From NCBI RefSeq assembly GCF_030145815.1, contig NZ_JAIXHL010000024.1:1-64000 (forward strand): 64,000 nt of DNA. The letters are read 5' to 3'. Below are positions 17,431-27,100 of the stretch, piece after piece. The notes beneath the pieces were generated by a model. That model was given only the letters and a program-made list of their open reading frames with translations, was not told the origin of the DNA and did not search any database. The translations under genes were made by a program, and so were the position numbers. Each line of letters opens with the position of its first letter. Positions within the stretch are counted from its first letter, which is position 1. This DNA is from Sphingomonas sp. Its GTDB lineage: Bacteria; Pseudomonadota; Alphaproteobacteria; Sphingomonadales; Sphingomonadaceae.

Positions 17431-17877
17431 ATGACACCCAAATTCCTAGGCCAGACCAGCGCGCTCCCCGCATCGCCCGAAGAGGCGGTGCTCGATTATG
17501 TTCCCAACCCGCGTCCGGGAAGCGATTATCTCGTCCGGTTCGTCTCGCCCGAGTTCACCTCGCTCTGCCCGATCACGGCGGCGCCGGACTTCGCGCATCT
17601 GGTGATCGATTATGTGCCGGGGGACACGATCGTCGAATCCAAGTCGCTCAAACTCTTTCTCGGCAGCTTTCGCAACCATGGCGCATACCACGAGGATTGC
17701 ACGGTCGGGATCGGCCAGCGGTTGTTCGATGAAATGAAGCCGAAATGGCTGCGCATCGGCGGTTATTGGTATCCGCGCGGTGGCATTCCGATCGACGTGT
17801 TCTGGCAGTCGGGCGAGCAGCCGGCGGGCGTGTGGATTCCGGCGCAGGACGTGCCGGGCTATCGCGGACGCGGCTGA
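17431..17877 (+). CDS. queF: NADPH-dependent preQ0 reductase QueF
   Basis: A 148-residue unimodular QueF that reduces 7-cyano-7-deazaguanine to preQ1 in queuosine biosynthesis. The catalytic cysteine is C46 in FTSLCPITAAPDF, with the proton donor D53; the QueF motif ESKSLKLF is at 69-76, followed by FRNHGAYHED. Length fits the short YkvM-like class. The start at 17431 (MTPKFLG) is supported by family alignment, since the frame is open for 190 codons upstream, antisense to the photolyase. No preQ1 riboswitch can fit in the 30-base upstream gap. Confidence 0.96.
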   Translation: MTPKFLGQTSALPASPEEAVLDYVPNPRPGSDYLVRFVSPEFTSLCPITAAPDFAHLVIDYVPGDTIVESKSLKLFLGSFRNHGAYHEDCTVGIGQRLFDEMKPKWLRIGGYWYPRGGIPIDVFWQSGEQPAGVWIPAQDVPGYRGRG

Positions 17878-17892
17878 GCCCGATTTCGCGAT

Positions 17893-17916
17893 GTTGCAAT
17901 GCAGCATCGATGCAAC
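17893..17916. promoter_or_regulatory. Palindromic element upstream of the glycosyltransferase gene
   Basis: In the 119-base gap between queF and the GT4 gene, GTTGCA (17893-17898) and its complement TGCAAC (17911-17916) flank a 12-base centre that includes the perfect palindrome GCATCGATGC (17904-17913). A dyad of this kind could be an operator for a sugar-responsive regulator, but no regulator gene is adjacent. The remainder of the gap holds a weak GGGC-type hairpin near 17951-17965 and no clear terminator. Confidence 0.35.
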
Positions 17917-17996
17917 CATAGTGTCACGATAACGTTTGGAGATCGCACGCCCAATTTCCGGGCTTAACCCATGTTGCTGCTGCGAAGGAATTCGGG

Positions 17997-20273
17997 ATGA
18001 CGCGAACGTCGCCGTTATCGGACCGGGTCGATCACATCGCGCTGATCGGGAACTTCCTGCCCCGCAAATGCGGGCTGGCGACCTTCACCACCGACAGTTT
18101 TGAGGCGATGCGCAGCCGCTTCCCCGACATGCGGGTCGATGTCTATGCGATGGACGATCGCCCAGGCAGCTATGACTTTCCCAGCGCAGTGACCGCTACG
18201 ATCCCACAGGACGACCGCGCCGCCTATCTCGACGCGGCCCGTGCCATTGATGCGTCGGGCGCGCAGGCGATCTGGGTCCAGCACGAATATGGCATTTATG
18301 GCGGGTCGGCCGGCGACCATCTGCTCGCGCTGCTCGACCGCAGCGGGCTGCCGGTGATCGCGACGCTGCACACGGTTCTGGAAGCACCGAACCCGGACGA
18401 GCGCCGGGTGATGGAGGCGCTGCTGCGCCGCGCCGCGCGGGTGATCGTGATGGCGGAGAAGGGACGCGATATTCTGCGCCGCGCGCATGGCGTCGATCCG
18501 CGCAAGGTGATGGTAATCCCGCATGGCGTCCCCGACCGCGCTTATGTCGTGCCGGACAGCATGAAGGGCCGCTTCGGCTGGGATGGGCAGCAGGTGATCC
18601 TGACCTTTGGTCTGCTCGCGCCGAGCAAGGGTATCGAGACGGTGATCGAGGCGCTACCCGCGATTGTCGAGCGCCATCCCGACGCACTCTACGTCATTCT
18701 GGGCGCGACCCACCCCAATCTGGTCGCGCATGAGGGAGAGGCGTATCGCGACCGGCTGCACGCACTCGCCGCGCAGCTCCGGGTCGAGCGGCACATCGCG
18801 TTCGTGAACGCCTTTGTCGAACAGGATGAACTGCTCGACTATCTGCAGGCGGCGGATATCTACGCGACCCCCTATCCCAATCCGGCTCAGATCACGTCGG
18901 GGACCCTGTCCTACGCCGTGGCGATGGGGAAGCCGGTGGTGTCCACCCCCTATGTCCATGCGACCGAGATCCTGGCCGACGATCATGGCGTACTGGTGCC
19001 GTTCGGCGACAGCGGTGCGTTCGCGCAGGCGATCGGCGCGTTGCTCGATGATGATGAAGCACGGTCTGCAATGGCGGAGCGGGCGTATCAGCGTGGGCGG
19101 ACAATGATCTGGCCGCGGATCGCGGAGGCGGTCGCGGATCTGCTGGGTCAAGTCCGCGATACGCGCCCGCCGCGCATCACTCCGGGACCAGCGCAGCGTG
19201 CCAGCGTGCTGCCGACCGATTTTCGCGCGGTCGAGCGGATGAGCGACGCGACCGGCATGCTCCAGCATTCGATCTATGCCGTGCCCGACCGGCGCCATGG
19301 CTATTGCATCGATGACAATGCCCGCGCGCTGATCCTGATGCACCGCATCGACACGGTGGGTGACAGCGAACGCGACCGCTGGACCAGCGTCTATGCGGCG
19401 TTTGTCCAGTTCGCCTGGAACCCGGATACGCGTCGCTTCCGCAACTTCATGCGCTTCGATCGCAGCTGGTGCGAGGATGAAGGGTCGGAGGATTCGAACG
19501 GGCGTGCCTTGTGGGCGCTGGGCGTCACCGCCGCCGAAGCGCGCGACGCCAAGTATCGTGACTGGGGCCGCATCCTGTTCGACCAGACGGCGTCGATTGC
19601 GTTCGACTTTGGCAGCCCGCGTGCGCGCGCCTTTGCGATGCTGGGCGCAGCGGCGATGCTGGATGCGCATCCGGGGCATGCACTGTCGCGGACTTTGCTG
19701 GAGCGATTTGGCGATGAGTTGGTCGCATTGCTGGACGAAGCGCGGCGGCCCGAATGGGAATGGTTCGAGATCGTGCTCGCCTATGACAATGCCCGGCTGC
19801 CCGAGGCACTGATTCGCGCGGGGCGTGCGCTCGACCGGCCGGACTTCACCGCCTGCGGCCTGTCGACACTCGGCTGGATCGTCGGGCAGCAGACCTCGCC
19901 CGAGGGTCGGTTCCGCGCGATCGGGACCGAGAGTTTCGGGCGCCCCTATGCCGACCCTATGCCGTTCGATCAGCAGCCGCTGGAGGCGCAGGCGACCATT
20001 GATGCGTGTGGGGCCGCCTATCACGCGACGGATGACGCACGCTGGGTCGACGAGGCGCAGCGCGCCTATCGCTGGTATCTGGGGCAGAACGATCTCGACC
20101 TGCCGCTCGCCAGCACCGCCGATGGCGGGTGTTTCGACGGGCTTACGCCGCACGGGCTGAACCGGAATCAGGGGGCGGAATCGATTCTTGCGCTGCAATT
20201 GGCGAGTTGCGCGATGACCGATCTGTTGCAGCGCACGCAAAACATGGCAGTTAGGGCACAAGCCGTCGCTTAG
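17997..20273 (+). CDS. GT4-type glycosyltransferase fused to alpha/alpha-toroid-like domain
   Basis: A 758-residue, apparently cytoplasmic protein. Residues 1-390 form a GT-B glycosyltransferase of family 4 type: GNFLPRKCGLATFT at the N-terminus, VIPHGVPDRAYV, LTFGLLAPSKGIETVIEAL, and the nucleotide-sugar site AQITSGTLSYAVAMGKPVVS. From about 410 to the end the sequence is helical, with HGYCIDDNARALI and RNFMRFDRSW; it looks like an alpha/alpha-toroid glycosidase-like domain. The GH130 gene follows 41 bases downstream, so the pair probably makes and/or turns over a mannose-containing glycan. The exact sugar is not known. Confidence 0.85.
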   Translation: MTRTSPLSDRVDHIALIGNFLPRKCGLATFTTDSFEAMRSRFPDMRVDVYAMDDRPGSYDFPSAVTATIPQDDRAAYLDAARAIDASGAQAIWVQHEYGIYGGSAGDHLLALLDRSGLPVIATLHTVLEAPNPDERRVMEALLRRAARVIVMAEKGRDILRRAHGVDPRKVMVIPHGVPDRAYVVPDSMKGRFGWDGQQVILTFGLLAPSKGIETVIEALPAIVERHPDALYVILGATHPNLVAHEGEAYRDRLHALAAQLRVERHIAFVNAFVEQDELLDYLQAADIYATPYPNPAQITSGTLSYAVAMGKPVVSTPYVHATEILADDHGVLVPFGDSGAFAQAIGALLDDDEARSAMAERAYQRGRTMIWPRIAEAVADLLGQVRDTRPPRITPGPAQRASVLPTDFRAVERMSDATGMLQHSIYAVPDRRHGYCIDDNARALILMHRIDTVGDSERDRWTSVYAAFVQFAWNPDTRRFRNFMRFDRSWCEDEGSEDSNGRALWALGVTAAEARDAKYRDWGRILFDQTASIAFDFGSPRARAFAMLGAAAMLDAHPGHALSRTLLERFGDELVALLDEARRPEWEWFEIVLAYDNARLPEALIRAGRALDRPDFTACGLSTLGWIVGQQTSPEGRFRAIGTESFGRPYADPMPFDQQPLEAQATIDACGAAYHATDDARWVDEAQRAYRWYLGQNDLDLPLASTADGGCFDGLTPHGLNRNQGAESILALQLASCAMTDLLQRTQNMAVRAQAVA

Positions 20274-20314
20274 GGAAACCGGACGGCACAGCGCAGTTCG
20301 GCCCCGGGGGACGC

Positions 20315-21595
20315 ATGATCGATCTTTACCACCATCCCTTGCGCCTGCGCGCCGACCCGTCGCGCGTCGTCGTCCGCCCGTTTCATATCGCCTGGCAGTC
20401 GGTGAACGGCGCACCCTCGCGCATGGAACGACTGGTGCGCGCGGTGCTCGACATGTCGCCCGGCGAGGCGCGCGGCCAGCTCGACGCGGTGCTCAAGGAT
20501 TTCGAGGCGCGCCACTGGCAGACACGGCGTGTGTTCATGACCCGCTATGACGAGATCGAGGCGCAGATGGGTCTTGATGGCGCGAACATCGGGGATGAGA
20601 AGCGTCAGCTGATCGGCGCCTATTTCTGTCACGAATATAGCTATGCTGCGGCGGCGCTGATGAACCCCAGCGCGGTGCCGCATTACGACCAGTCGGGGAT
20701 GCCCAAGGGCAGCCTGCGCATCCTGATGAGCCTGCGCGCGGTGGGAGAGGGGCATATCTCCTCGGTCGCCTTTCGTGAGGGGATCATCACCGACACCAAT
20801 GACATGACGCTCGCGCCCGAGCCGCCCTTTGCCACCGCGGCGGACACGTTCGGGGACGAGAATGATGTGCCCGAGGGCGCGGTCACGGTGCATCGCCACC
20901 GCGATTCGACGTTGTCCGGCACGTTGCTGTTCCCGATCACCCGCGCACAGTCCAACGGGCTGGAGGATATGCGCCTGACGCATTTCCGCCACGACGATGG
21001 CAGCGAGGAATGGCTGGGCACCTACACCGCCTATAACGGGTCGCAGATCCAGTCGGAGATGCTGCGCACGCGCGACTGGCGCGCGTTCGACCTGGTGCCG
21101 ATGACCGGAAGCGCCGCGCGCAACAAGGGCATGGGCCTGTTCCCGCGCAAGGTGAACGGCAAATACATGATGATCGGTCGGCAGGACGGGGAGAATATCT
21201 TCCTGATCGAATCCGACCGCCTGACCCATTGGGACGAAGGGGTGAAGCTGATCACGCCCAAATTCCCGTGGGAGCTGGTCCAGATGGGCAATTGCGGCCC
21301 GCCGATCGAGCTGGAAGAGGGCTGGCTGATGCTGACCCATGGCGTCGGCGCGATGCGCAAATATTCGATCGGCGCGGCGTTACTCGACAAGGACGACCCG
21401 TCGAAGGTGATCGGGCGGACGAGTGCGCCGATCCTGGCCGCGGCGAGTGAGGATCGCGAGGGTTATGTCCCCAACGTCGTCTATTCGTGCGGGGCGATCC
21501 GCCACGGGGACTCGATCTTCATCCCCTATGGCGTTGCGGACAGCTCGGTGGCGTTCGCGTTCGTGTCGATCAAGTCGTTGCTGGCGGTGATGTAG
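20315..21595 (+). CDS. GH130-family mannoside phosphorylase-like protein
   Basis: A 426-residue protein of the GH130 (PH1107-related) family, whose members phosphorolyse or hydrolyse beta-mannosides. Supporting segments are WLGTYTAYNGS, MGLFPRKVNGKYMMIGR, the substrate-site region MGNCGPPIELEEGW and the C-terminal EGYVPNVVYSCGA, all typical of the five-bladed propeller. It has an N-terminal extension of about 120 residues before the propeller core. No signal peptide is visible, so it acts in the cytoplasm, consistent with a partnership with the preceding glycosyltransferase. Phosphorylase rather than hydrolase activity is inference. Confidence 0.87.
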   Translation: MIDLYHHPLRLRADPSRVVVRPFHIAWQSVNGAPSRMERLVRAVLDMSPGEARGQLDAVLKDFEARHWQTRRVFMTRYDEIEAQMGLDGANIGDEKRQLIGAYFCHEYSYAAAALMNPSAVPHYDQSGMPKGSLRILMSLRAVGEGHISSVAFREGIITDTNDMTLAPEPPFATAADTFGDENDVPEGAVTVHRHRDSTLSGTLLFPITRAQSNGLEDMRLTHFRHDDGSEEWLGTYTAYNGSQIQSEMLRTRDWRAFDLVPMTGSAARNKGMGLFPRKVNGKYMMIGRQDGENIFLIESDRLTHWDEGVKLITPKFPWELVQMGNCGPPIELEEGWLMLTHGVGAMRKYSIGAALLDKDDPSKVIGRTSAPILAAASEDREGYVPNVVYSCGAIRHGDSIFIPYGVADSSVAFAFVSIKSLLAVM

Positions 21596-21603
21596 GGGCG
21601 GCG

Positions 21604-23265
21604 TTACCGCCCCTTGAACAACCCACCGAGAATCCCGCGGACGATCCCGCCGACGACGCTGGCACCGACGCCGGATTTCTTGCCGAAGATCGCCTTGGAC
21701 ACCTCACCCGCCACCGCGCGGCCGGCGGCGGAGGAGGCGGACTGGGTCGCGGATTTGACCGCGCGGTTCCATGGGTTGTTCGCTGCCTCGCGCTCGGCCT
21801 TGCGGCGGGCGGCTTCTTCCAGCCGTGCCTGACGGTCGGCTTCGCGCTGCGCGGCGAGGCGCTGGCGTTCGGCTTCCTTGGCGGCACGGGCATCTTCCTT
21901 GGCCTGGGCGAGCGCGGCCTTCTCGGCTTCGTCGGCAGCCTTGGCTTCGGCGGCGGCGGCCGAAGCTTCGGTCGCCTTGGCGGCGAGCAGTTCTTCGGCT
22001 GATTCGCGGTCGACGCGCGCGTCGTATTTGGCACCGACCAGATCGGTTTCGATCAGGATCTTGCGCTCCTCCGGCGTCACCGGGCCGACGCGGCCGCGCG
22101 GCGGCTTGATCAGCGTGCGCTGGACCGGGGAGGGCGCGCCATCGGCCATCAGCACCGATACCAGCGCCTCTCCGACCTTTAGTTCAGTGATCGCGGTTTC
22201 GACATTCAGATTGGGATTGGCGCGGAAGGTTTCGGCCGCCGCCTTGATCGCCTTTTGCTCGCGCGGGGTGAAAGCGCGCAGCGCGTGCTGGACGCGGTTG
22301 CCGAGCTGACCGGCGACATCCTCGGGAATGTCGATCGGGTTCTGCGTCACGAAATAGACGCCGACGCCCTTGGACCGGATCAGGCGGACGACCTGTTCGA
22401 CCTTGTCGAGCAGCGCCTTGGGTGCTTCCTCGAATAGCAGATGCGCCTCGTCGAAGAAGAAGACGAGCTTGGGCTTGTCCGGGTCGCCGACTTCAGGGAG
22501 CGATTCGAACAGTTCGGACAGTAGCCACAGGAGGAAGGTGGCGTAGAGTCGGGGCGATGCCATGAGCTTGTCGGCGGCGAGGATGTTGACCACGCCATGG
22601 CCGTTATCGTCGGTCTTGATGAAATCCTGAATCGACAGTGCCGGTTCGCCGAAGAAGTGCGCGCCGCCCTGGCTGCGCAGCTGGAGCAATTGCCGCTGGA
22701 TTGCGCCGACGCTGGTCTTGGCGACATTGCCGTAGCGGGCGCTCAGTTCATCGGCACGCTCGCTGCATGCGGCCAGCATCGCCTGAAGATCGTCGAGGTC
22801 GAGCAACAGCAGGCCATCATCGTCGGCGACCTGAAAGGCGATGGCGAGCACGCCTTCCTGCGTGTCGTTGAGGCCCAGCAAGCGCGCGAGCAGCAGCGGC
22901 CCCATCTCCGATACGGTGGTGCGGACGGGATGGCCCTGCTCGGCGAACAGGTCCCAGAACTGCACCGGGGCGGCGGCATACGCCCAGTCGCTCTCGCCAA
23001 TTTCGGCGGCGCGCTTGCTGAATGGTTCGTGGGTTTTGGCGGTCGGCGACCCGGCCATCGCGATGCCGGAGAGATCGCCCTTCACGTCCGCCGCGAACAC
23101 CGGAACGCCAGCGCGGCTGAAGCTTTCAGCGAGACCCTGGAGAGTCACGGTCTTGCCAGTGCCAGTGGCTCCGGCGATCAGGCCGTGGCGATTGGCCCGT
23201 TTGAGCACGAGCGCCTGCCGCTCGCCGCCGCCAAGGCCAATGAACAGATCGACTTCACCCGACAT
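21604..23265 (-). CDS. YjgR/DUF853 HerA-like ATPase
   Basis: A 553-residue P-loop ATPase of the HerA/FtsK-related YjgR (DUF853) family. Walker A is GATGTGKT (32-39), Walker B is VFFFDEAHLLFE (about 265), and an arginine-bearing GVYFVTQNP sensor follows. After residue 430 comes a long Ala/Glu/Lys/Arg-rich segment, a predicted coiled coil, and then a Gly-rich tail with GGIVRGILGGLF. The cellular role is unknown in the family. It lies 62 bases after degP on the same strand and ends eight bases from the convergent GH130 gene. Confidence 0.92.
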   Translation of the reverse strand: MSGEVDLFIGLGGGERQALVLKRANRHGLIAGATGTGKTVTLQGLAESFSRAGVPVFAADVKGDLSGIAMAGSPTAKTHEPFSKRAAEIGESDWAYAAAPVQFWDLFAEQGHPVRTTVSEMGPLLLARLLGLNDTQEGVLAIAFQVADDDGLLLLDLDDLQAMLAACSERADELSARYGNVAKTSVGAIQRQLLQLRSQGGAHFFGEPALSIQDFIKTDDNGHGVVNILAADKLMASPRLYATFLLWLLSELFESLPEVGDPDKPKLVFFFDEAHLLFEEAPKALLDKVEQVVRLIRSKGVGVYFVTQNPIDIPEDVAGQLGNRVQHALRAFTPREQKAIKAAAETFRANPNLNVETAITELKVGEALVSVLMADGAPSPVQRTLIKPPRGRVGPVTPEERKILIETDLVGAKYDARVDRESAEELLAAKATEASAAAAEAKAADEAEKAALAQAKEDARAAKEAERQRLAAQREADRQARLEEAARRKAEREAANNPWNRAVKSATQSASSAAGRAVAGEVSKAIFGKKSGVGASVVGGIVRGILGGLFKGR

Positions 23266-23327
23266 GCTGCGCTCCCGATGGTCAGGAGCGCAGCATTAGG
23301 GAGAATGCGTCTGGAGGCCAGCCCCTA

Positions 23328-24908
23328 TCAGCGGGCGAATTCGACCGCGCGATAGGTGCCGACACCGCCGCGTGCCATGATGTAGAGCACGACCGATTCC
23401 GCGCCCGATGCCTTGGCCGCGTTGACCAGACGGGTGAAGTCGGCCGGGGTCTCGATCGGCTGGCGGTTGACCGAGGTGATGACGAGGCCGCGCGTCAGCT
23501 GTTTCTGCGCCGCATCGCTTGCCGGATCGACGCCGACGATGACGACGCCCTTGGTCGCCGGATCAACGCCGATGGTGCGCGCGATCTGGGGCGTCAGCGC
23601 CGTCACGCTGATACCCAGCGATGCCGGACCCTGGGTCGCCTCATCGCCACCGGGTGCGCCTTCGTCGGCGTCGGGGTCAAAGCCGCCGAGCTGCTCCTCG
23701 GGCGGACGCTTGCCGACGGTGACCTGGACCGTCACCGGCTTGCCGTCGCGGATCAGCTCGACCGCGATGCGCGTGCCGGGGCGGACATTGGCGGCGAGGT
23801 AGGACAGGGTCTGGTCGGGGGTCACATCCTTGCCATCGACCTTGACGATGACGTCACCCTGCTTGATCCCGGCCTTGGCCGCCGCCTCGCCCGGCTCGAC
23901 GCGGCTGATCAGCTCGCCCTTGCCCTTGGGCACGCCGAACGACTTGGCAAGATCATCGGTCAGCGGCTGGATGCCGACGCCGAGATAACCGCGCTCGACG
24001 CTGGCACCCTTCATCAACGTATCGATGATCGGCTTGGCCTCCGACGAGGGGATGGCGAAGCCGATACCGACATTGCCACCGGTCGGCGACAGGATCTGCG
24101 AATTGATGCCGATGACGTTGCCATTGAGGTCGAACAACGGACCGCCGGAATTGCCGCGGTTGATCGAGGCATCGGTCTGAATGAAGCGGTCGAGCGGGCC
24201 GCCCTGTCCGGTCGCGCGGTGCAGCGCCGAGATGATGCCTGCGGTCACCGACCCGCCGAGGCCGAACGGGTTGCCGATCGCAACCACCCAGTCACCCGCG
24301 CGCGCACGGTCCGAATCGCCGAACTTGACGAAGGGCAGGTTGGTGCCCTCGATCTTGAGCACGGCGAGGTCGGTGGCGGGATCGCGGCCCACCAGCTTGG
24401 CCGTATATTCGCGGCGATCGGCCAGCGTCACCTTGATCGACTCCACCACCGCGCCGCGCTGGCCAGCCGAAATCACGTGATTGTTGGTGACGACGTAGCC
24501 ATCGGCCGAGATCAGGAAGCCCGAGCCGAGCGATTCGGCCTGACGCGTGACCGGACGGCCACCGCCGCCCTGTTGCCCGCCGAACAGGTCGCCGAACGGG
24601 GTGCCGGCAAACGGGTTGGTCTGGACCTGCACGCGCTGGGTGGTCGAGATGTTGACCACTGCGGGCTGAAGCTTCGCGACCATGTCGGCAAAGCTCATCG
24701 GCGCGCCCGCGCGGGGCACAGCGGCCTGGATTGCGCCGGGTTCGTTCTGCGCGGTCTGCGCGCCGGCGGGGTTCTGCATGACGAGCGCCGCGCTCGCGCC
24801 ACCGATCAGGAGCGCGGAAGTGATCGCATAGGCATAGCGCACGGGAGTGGTTCCTTTGGTCATCTGGCCCTTGGAGTTGCGGCCCGGTCCGGGCGTAGGT
24901 TCGGTCAT
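23328..24908 (-). CDS. degP: Periplasmic serine protease DegP/HtrA
   Basis: A 526-residue HtrA protease. The catalytic triad is H144 (TNNHV), D180 (PATDLAVLK) and S254 (GNSGGPLF), followed by two PDZ domains (about 295-390 and 430-515) joined by an acidic Gly/Asp/Glu linker. A hydrophobic segment at about 25-42 is the signal peptide or anchor. The second methionine (residue 16, base 24863) has AAGGG before it and may be the true start. Downstream of hflK and hflC, it completes a membrane and periplasmic proteolysis group, as in many alphaproteobacteria. Confidence 0.95.
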   Translation of the reverse strand: MTEPTPGPGRNSKGQMTKGTTPVRYAYAITSALLIGGASAALVMQNPAGAQTAQNEPGAIQAAVPRAGAPMSFADMVAKLQPAVVNISTTQRVQVQTNPFAGTPFGDLFGGQQGGGGRPVTRQAESLGSGFLISADGYVVTNNHVISAGQRGAVVESIKVTLADRREYTAKLVGRDPATDLAVLKIEGTNLPFVKFGDSDRARAGDWVVAIGNPFGLGGSVTAGIISALHRATGQGGPLDRFIQTDASINRGNSGGPLFDLNGNVIGINSQILSPTGGNVGIGFAIPSSEAKPIIDTLMKGASVERGYLGVGIQPLTDDLAKSFGVPKGKGELISRVEPGEAAAKAGIKQGDVIVKVDGKDVTPDQTLSYLAANVRPGTRIAVELIRDGKPVTVQVTVGKRPPEEQLGGFDPDADEGAPGGDEATQGPASLGISVTALTPQIARTIGVDPATKGVVIVGVDPASDAAQKQLTRGLVITSVNRQPIETPADFTRLVNAAKASGAESVVLYIMARGGVGTYRAVEFAR

Positions 24909-25008
24909 CGGTGTATTACTCGCCTGAAATAGCTGAACGGCGATTGAATATGAACGAACCGACAGCCGTTGGGGTCCGGATCATTCCTGACGCGCCGAAG
25001 CCGGGGCC

Positions 25009-25872
25009 TTAACGGCCCTGGCCCCGGAACTCGCGCAGATAGTCATTGTCCGGCGACAGAATGATCGACGTTTCGCCCATCGCATCGCGGCCATTGCCGA
25101 TGAAGGTGGTGCGATAGGACTGCATCGCGCGCCAGAAATCGTAGAATTGCGGATCCTTGTTGAACGCAGTCGCATAGATTTCCGCCGCCTTCGCATCCGC
25201 CTCGGCGCGGATGATCTGGGCGTCCTTCTGACCATTGGCGCGGATCGTCGTCGCCTCCTGCTCACGCGCGGTGCGCATCCGCTGCAACGCCGAATCGAGC
25301 GGGCTGCCCTCGGGCAGATTGGCCTGCTTGATCCGGACGTCGACGATCTCGACGCCATACTGGCTGGCATAACGCTGCAGACCGGCCTGGATATTGTCCA
25401 TCACCGCCGTCCGCTCAGGGCTGAGCAGCGAGGCAAAGGTGCGCTTGCCAAGCTCGGCGCGCAGAGCCGATCCGAACAGCGGCTGGAGCTGGTCGGCGAC
25501 GCGGCGCTCGGTCCCGGCGGTCACCACCATGCGCAGCGGATCGACGACGCGGAAGCGGGCAAAGGCGTCGACCTCAAGCCGCAGCTGATCGGTCGAGAGT
25601 ACCGGCTGGTTCTCCAACTCGATGTCGAGCACGCGCTTGTCCACCCACACGACACGCTGGATGAAGGGCACCTTGATCTGCACACCGGCGCCGGTGTTGC
25701 GACCGAATTGCTCGCCCGGCTGATACTGGTTGATCGTCCGCACTGGCTGTTCGAGCTGCAGGATCACCGCCTGCTTGGTCTCATCGACCACGAACACGGT
25801 ATTGAGCAGGACGAACAGCAACGCGAGGGCGAGGCCGCCGAACAGGACGGGGCGGGTGACGATGGCGTTCAC
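25009..25872 (-). CDS. hflC: HflC, SPFH/prohibitin protein of the FtsH modulator complex
   Basis: A 287-residue SPFH-domain protein with one N-terminal membrane anchor (about 8-28), then FVVDETKQAVILQLEQPVR and the band-7 core with LSTDQLRLEVDAFARFRV. The C-terminal helix is Ala/Glu/Arg rich with RTAREQEATTIRANGQKD. HflC pairs with HflK to cage the FtsH protease in the inner membrane. Its ATG lies inside the hflK stop (four-base overlap), the usual arrangement. A gap of 100 bases with no recognised element separates it from degP. Confidence 0.96.
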   Translation of the reverse strand: MNAIVTRPVLFGGLALALLFVLLNTVFVVDETKQAVILQLEQPVRTINQYQPGEQFGRNTGAGVQIKVPFIQRVVWVDKRVLDIELENQPVLSTDQLRLEVDAFARFRVVDPLRMVVTAGTERRVADQLQPLFGSALRAELGKRTFASLLSPERTAVMDNIQAGLQRYASQYGVEIVDVRIKQANLPEGSPLDSALQRMRTAREQEATTIRANGQKDAQIIRAEADAKAAEIYATAFNKDPQFYDFWRAMQSYRTTFIGNGRDAMGETSIILSPDNDYLREFRGQGR

Positions 25873-27041
25873 TGTGCGCCTCCCTGCTGCTGCGCTTGCT
25901 GGGCCGGTTGCGCCTGCTGACCTTGCTGAACCTGGGGCTGGGCGGGATTGCCGCGTGCCGCCGGGAGCGGAAGATAGGGGGTCACGCCGCGCGTCTCGAC
26001 AACGGTCTTGTTCGACTTGGCCAGCACCGCCTCCATGGTTTCGTAATACAAGCGGCGACGGGTCACTTCGGGCGCGAGCTTATACTGCTCGTAAATCTTG
26101 TCGAACTGCGCGGCCTGACCCTGGGCCAGCGCGGTGACCTGCTGGGCGTAGGCGCGGGCCTGATTGCGGGCACCCTCCGACTCCTGCTGCGCCGCAGTCA
26201 CCTGCTTGAACGCTTCATCCACCGCCGCCGGGGCGGAGGCGTTCTTGATCGACACGCCGCGCACGCGCACGCCGGAGTTATATTCGTCGAGGATCGCCTG
26301 CATCGCCTGCTGCACCCGCGCCTCGATCACGGTGCGGCCGGGGCCGATCGCTTCGTTGAGCGTGACGCCGGCCACCGCGGCGCGCATCGCACTTTCCGCC
26401 GTCGCGCGGACGGTGGTCGTCGGCTCGGCGATCTGGAAGACGAAATCCTCCGGATTGGCGATGTCCCAGCGGACCGCATAGGCCAGGTCGACGATGTTCT
26501 GATCCTGGGTCAGCATCAGATTCTCGCCATTGCCCTGCGGGAAATCCTCGTTGGTGATCTTCTGGACGTTGACCTTGGTCACCGTCGCGATCGGGGCAGG
26601 CATGGTCATGCCGATGCCCGGCTCCATCGTATAGGCATAGCGGCCGAACAGCTTCACCACGCCGCGCTGCTCGGGGGTGATGACATGCACGCTGGTAAAG
26701 GCGATCCAAGCCAGTACCAGCAGCCCGGCCGCGACCAGCACGATCCGGCGGCTGGGCATGCCGGTCGGCAGCCCGCCGCGGCCACCGCCGCCGCCGCTTC
26801 CGCCGCCACCGCCCTTGCGCGCGCGCTTCAGGAAATCGTCGAGGCTGCTGACGTTGGATTTGCCGCCACGTTTACCCTCGGGCGGGAATGCCCAGGGGTT
26901 GCGCGGGCCACCGCCATTGCCGCCGTCCGCGCCGCCCTTGTCGTCGCTTCCGCTCCCGCTGCCCCAGGGGCCTTTGTTCTCATTCCACAGCACGCCGCCG
27001 GTTCCGGCAATGCGTGCGATCCAGCCATTCAATCTCGCCAT
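25869..27041 (-). CDS. hflK: HflK, SPFH/prohibitin protein of the FtsH modulator complex
   Basis: A 390-residue partner of HflC. The N-terminal cytoplasmic part is Gly-rich (notably residues 75-90), followed by a membrane helix (about 98-116) and the SPFH domain beginning TPEQRGVVKLFGRY. The tail after about 365 is Gln/Ala/Pro rich and low complexity. The ATG at 27041 has AAGG at suitable spacing. It is divergent from the mrp gene, leaving about 60-70 bases for both promoters. Confidence 0.96.
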   Translation of the reverse strand: MARLNGWIARIAGTGGVLWNENKGPWGSGSGSDDKGGADGGNGGGPRNPWAFPPEGKRGGKSNVSSLDDFLKRARKGGGGGSGGGGGRGGLPTGMPSRRIVLVAAGLLVLAWIAFTSVHVITPEQRGVVKLFGRYAYTMEPGIGMTMPAPIATVTKVNVQKITNEDFPQGNGENLMLTQDQNIVDLAYAVRWDIANPEDFVFQIAEPTTTVRATAESAMRAAVAGVTLNEAIGPGRTVIEARVQQAMQAILDEYNSGVRVRGVSIKNASAPAAVDEAFKQVTAAQQESEGARNQARAYAQQVTALAQGQAAQFDKIYEQYKLAPEVTRRRLYYETMEAVLAKSNKTVVETRGVTPYLPLPAARGNPAQPQVQQGQQAQPAQQAQQQGGAQ

Positions 27042-27100
27042 ATCAGCCTTTATAGGGACCGCGCGGCGGATTTACAGTGGCACCGATCGAAAGCCGTCCT

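Noticed and set aside
18654..20414. 586-codon minus-strand open frame opposite the glycosyltransferase gene
   Set aside because: No recognised domain and shadow-like composition; the plus strand carries a complete GT4 protein.
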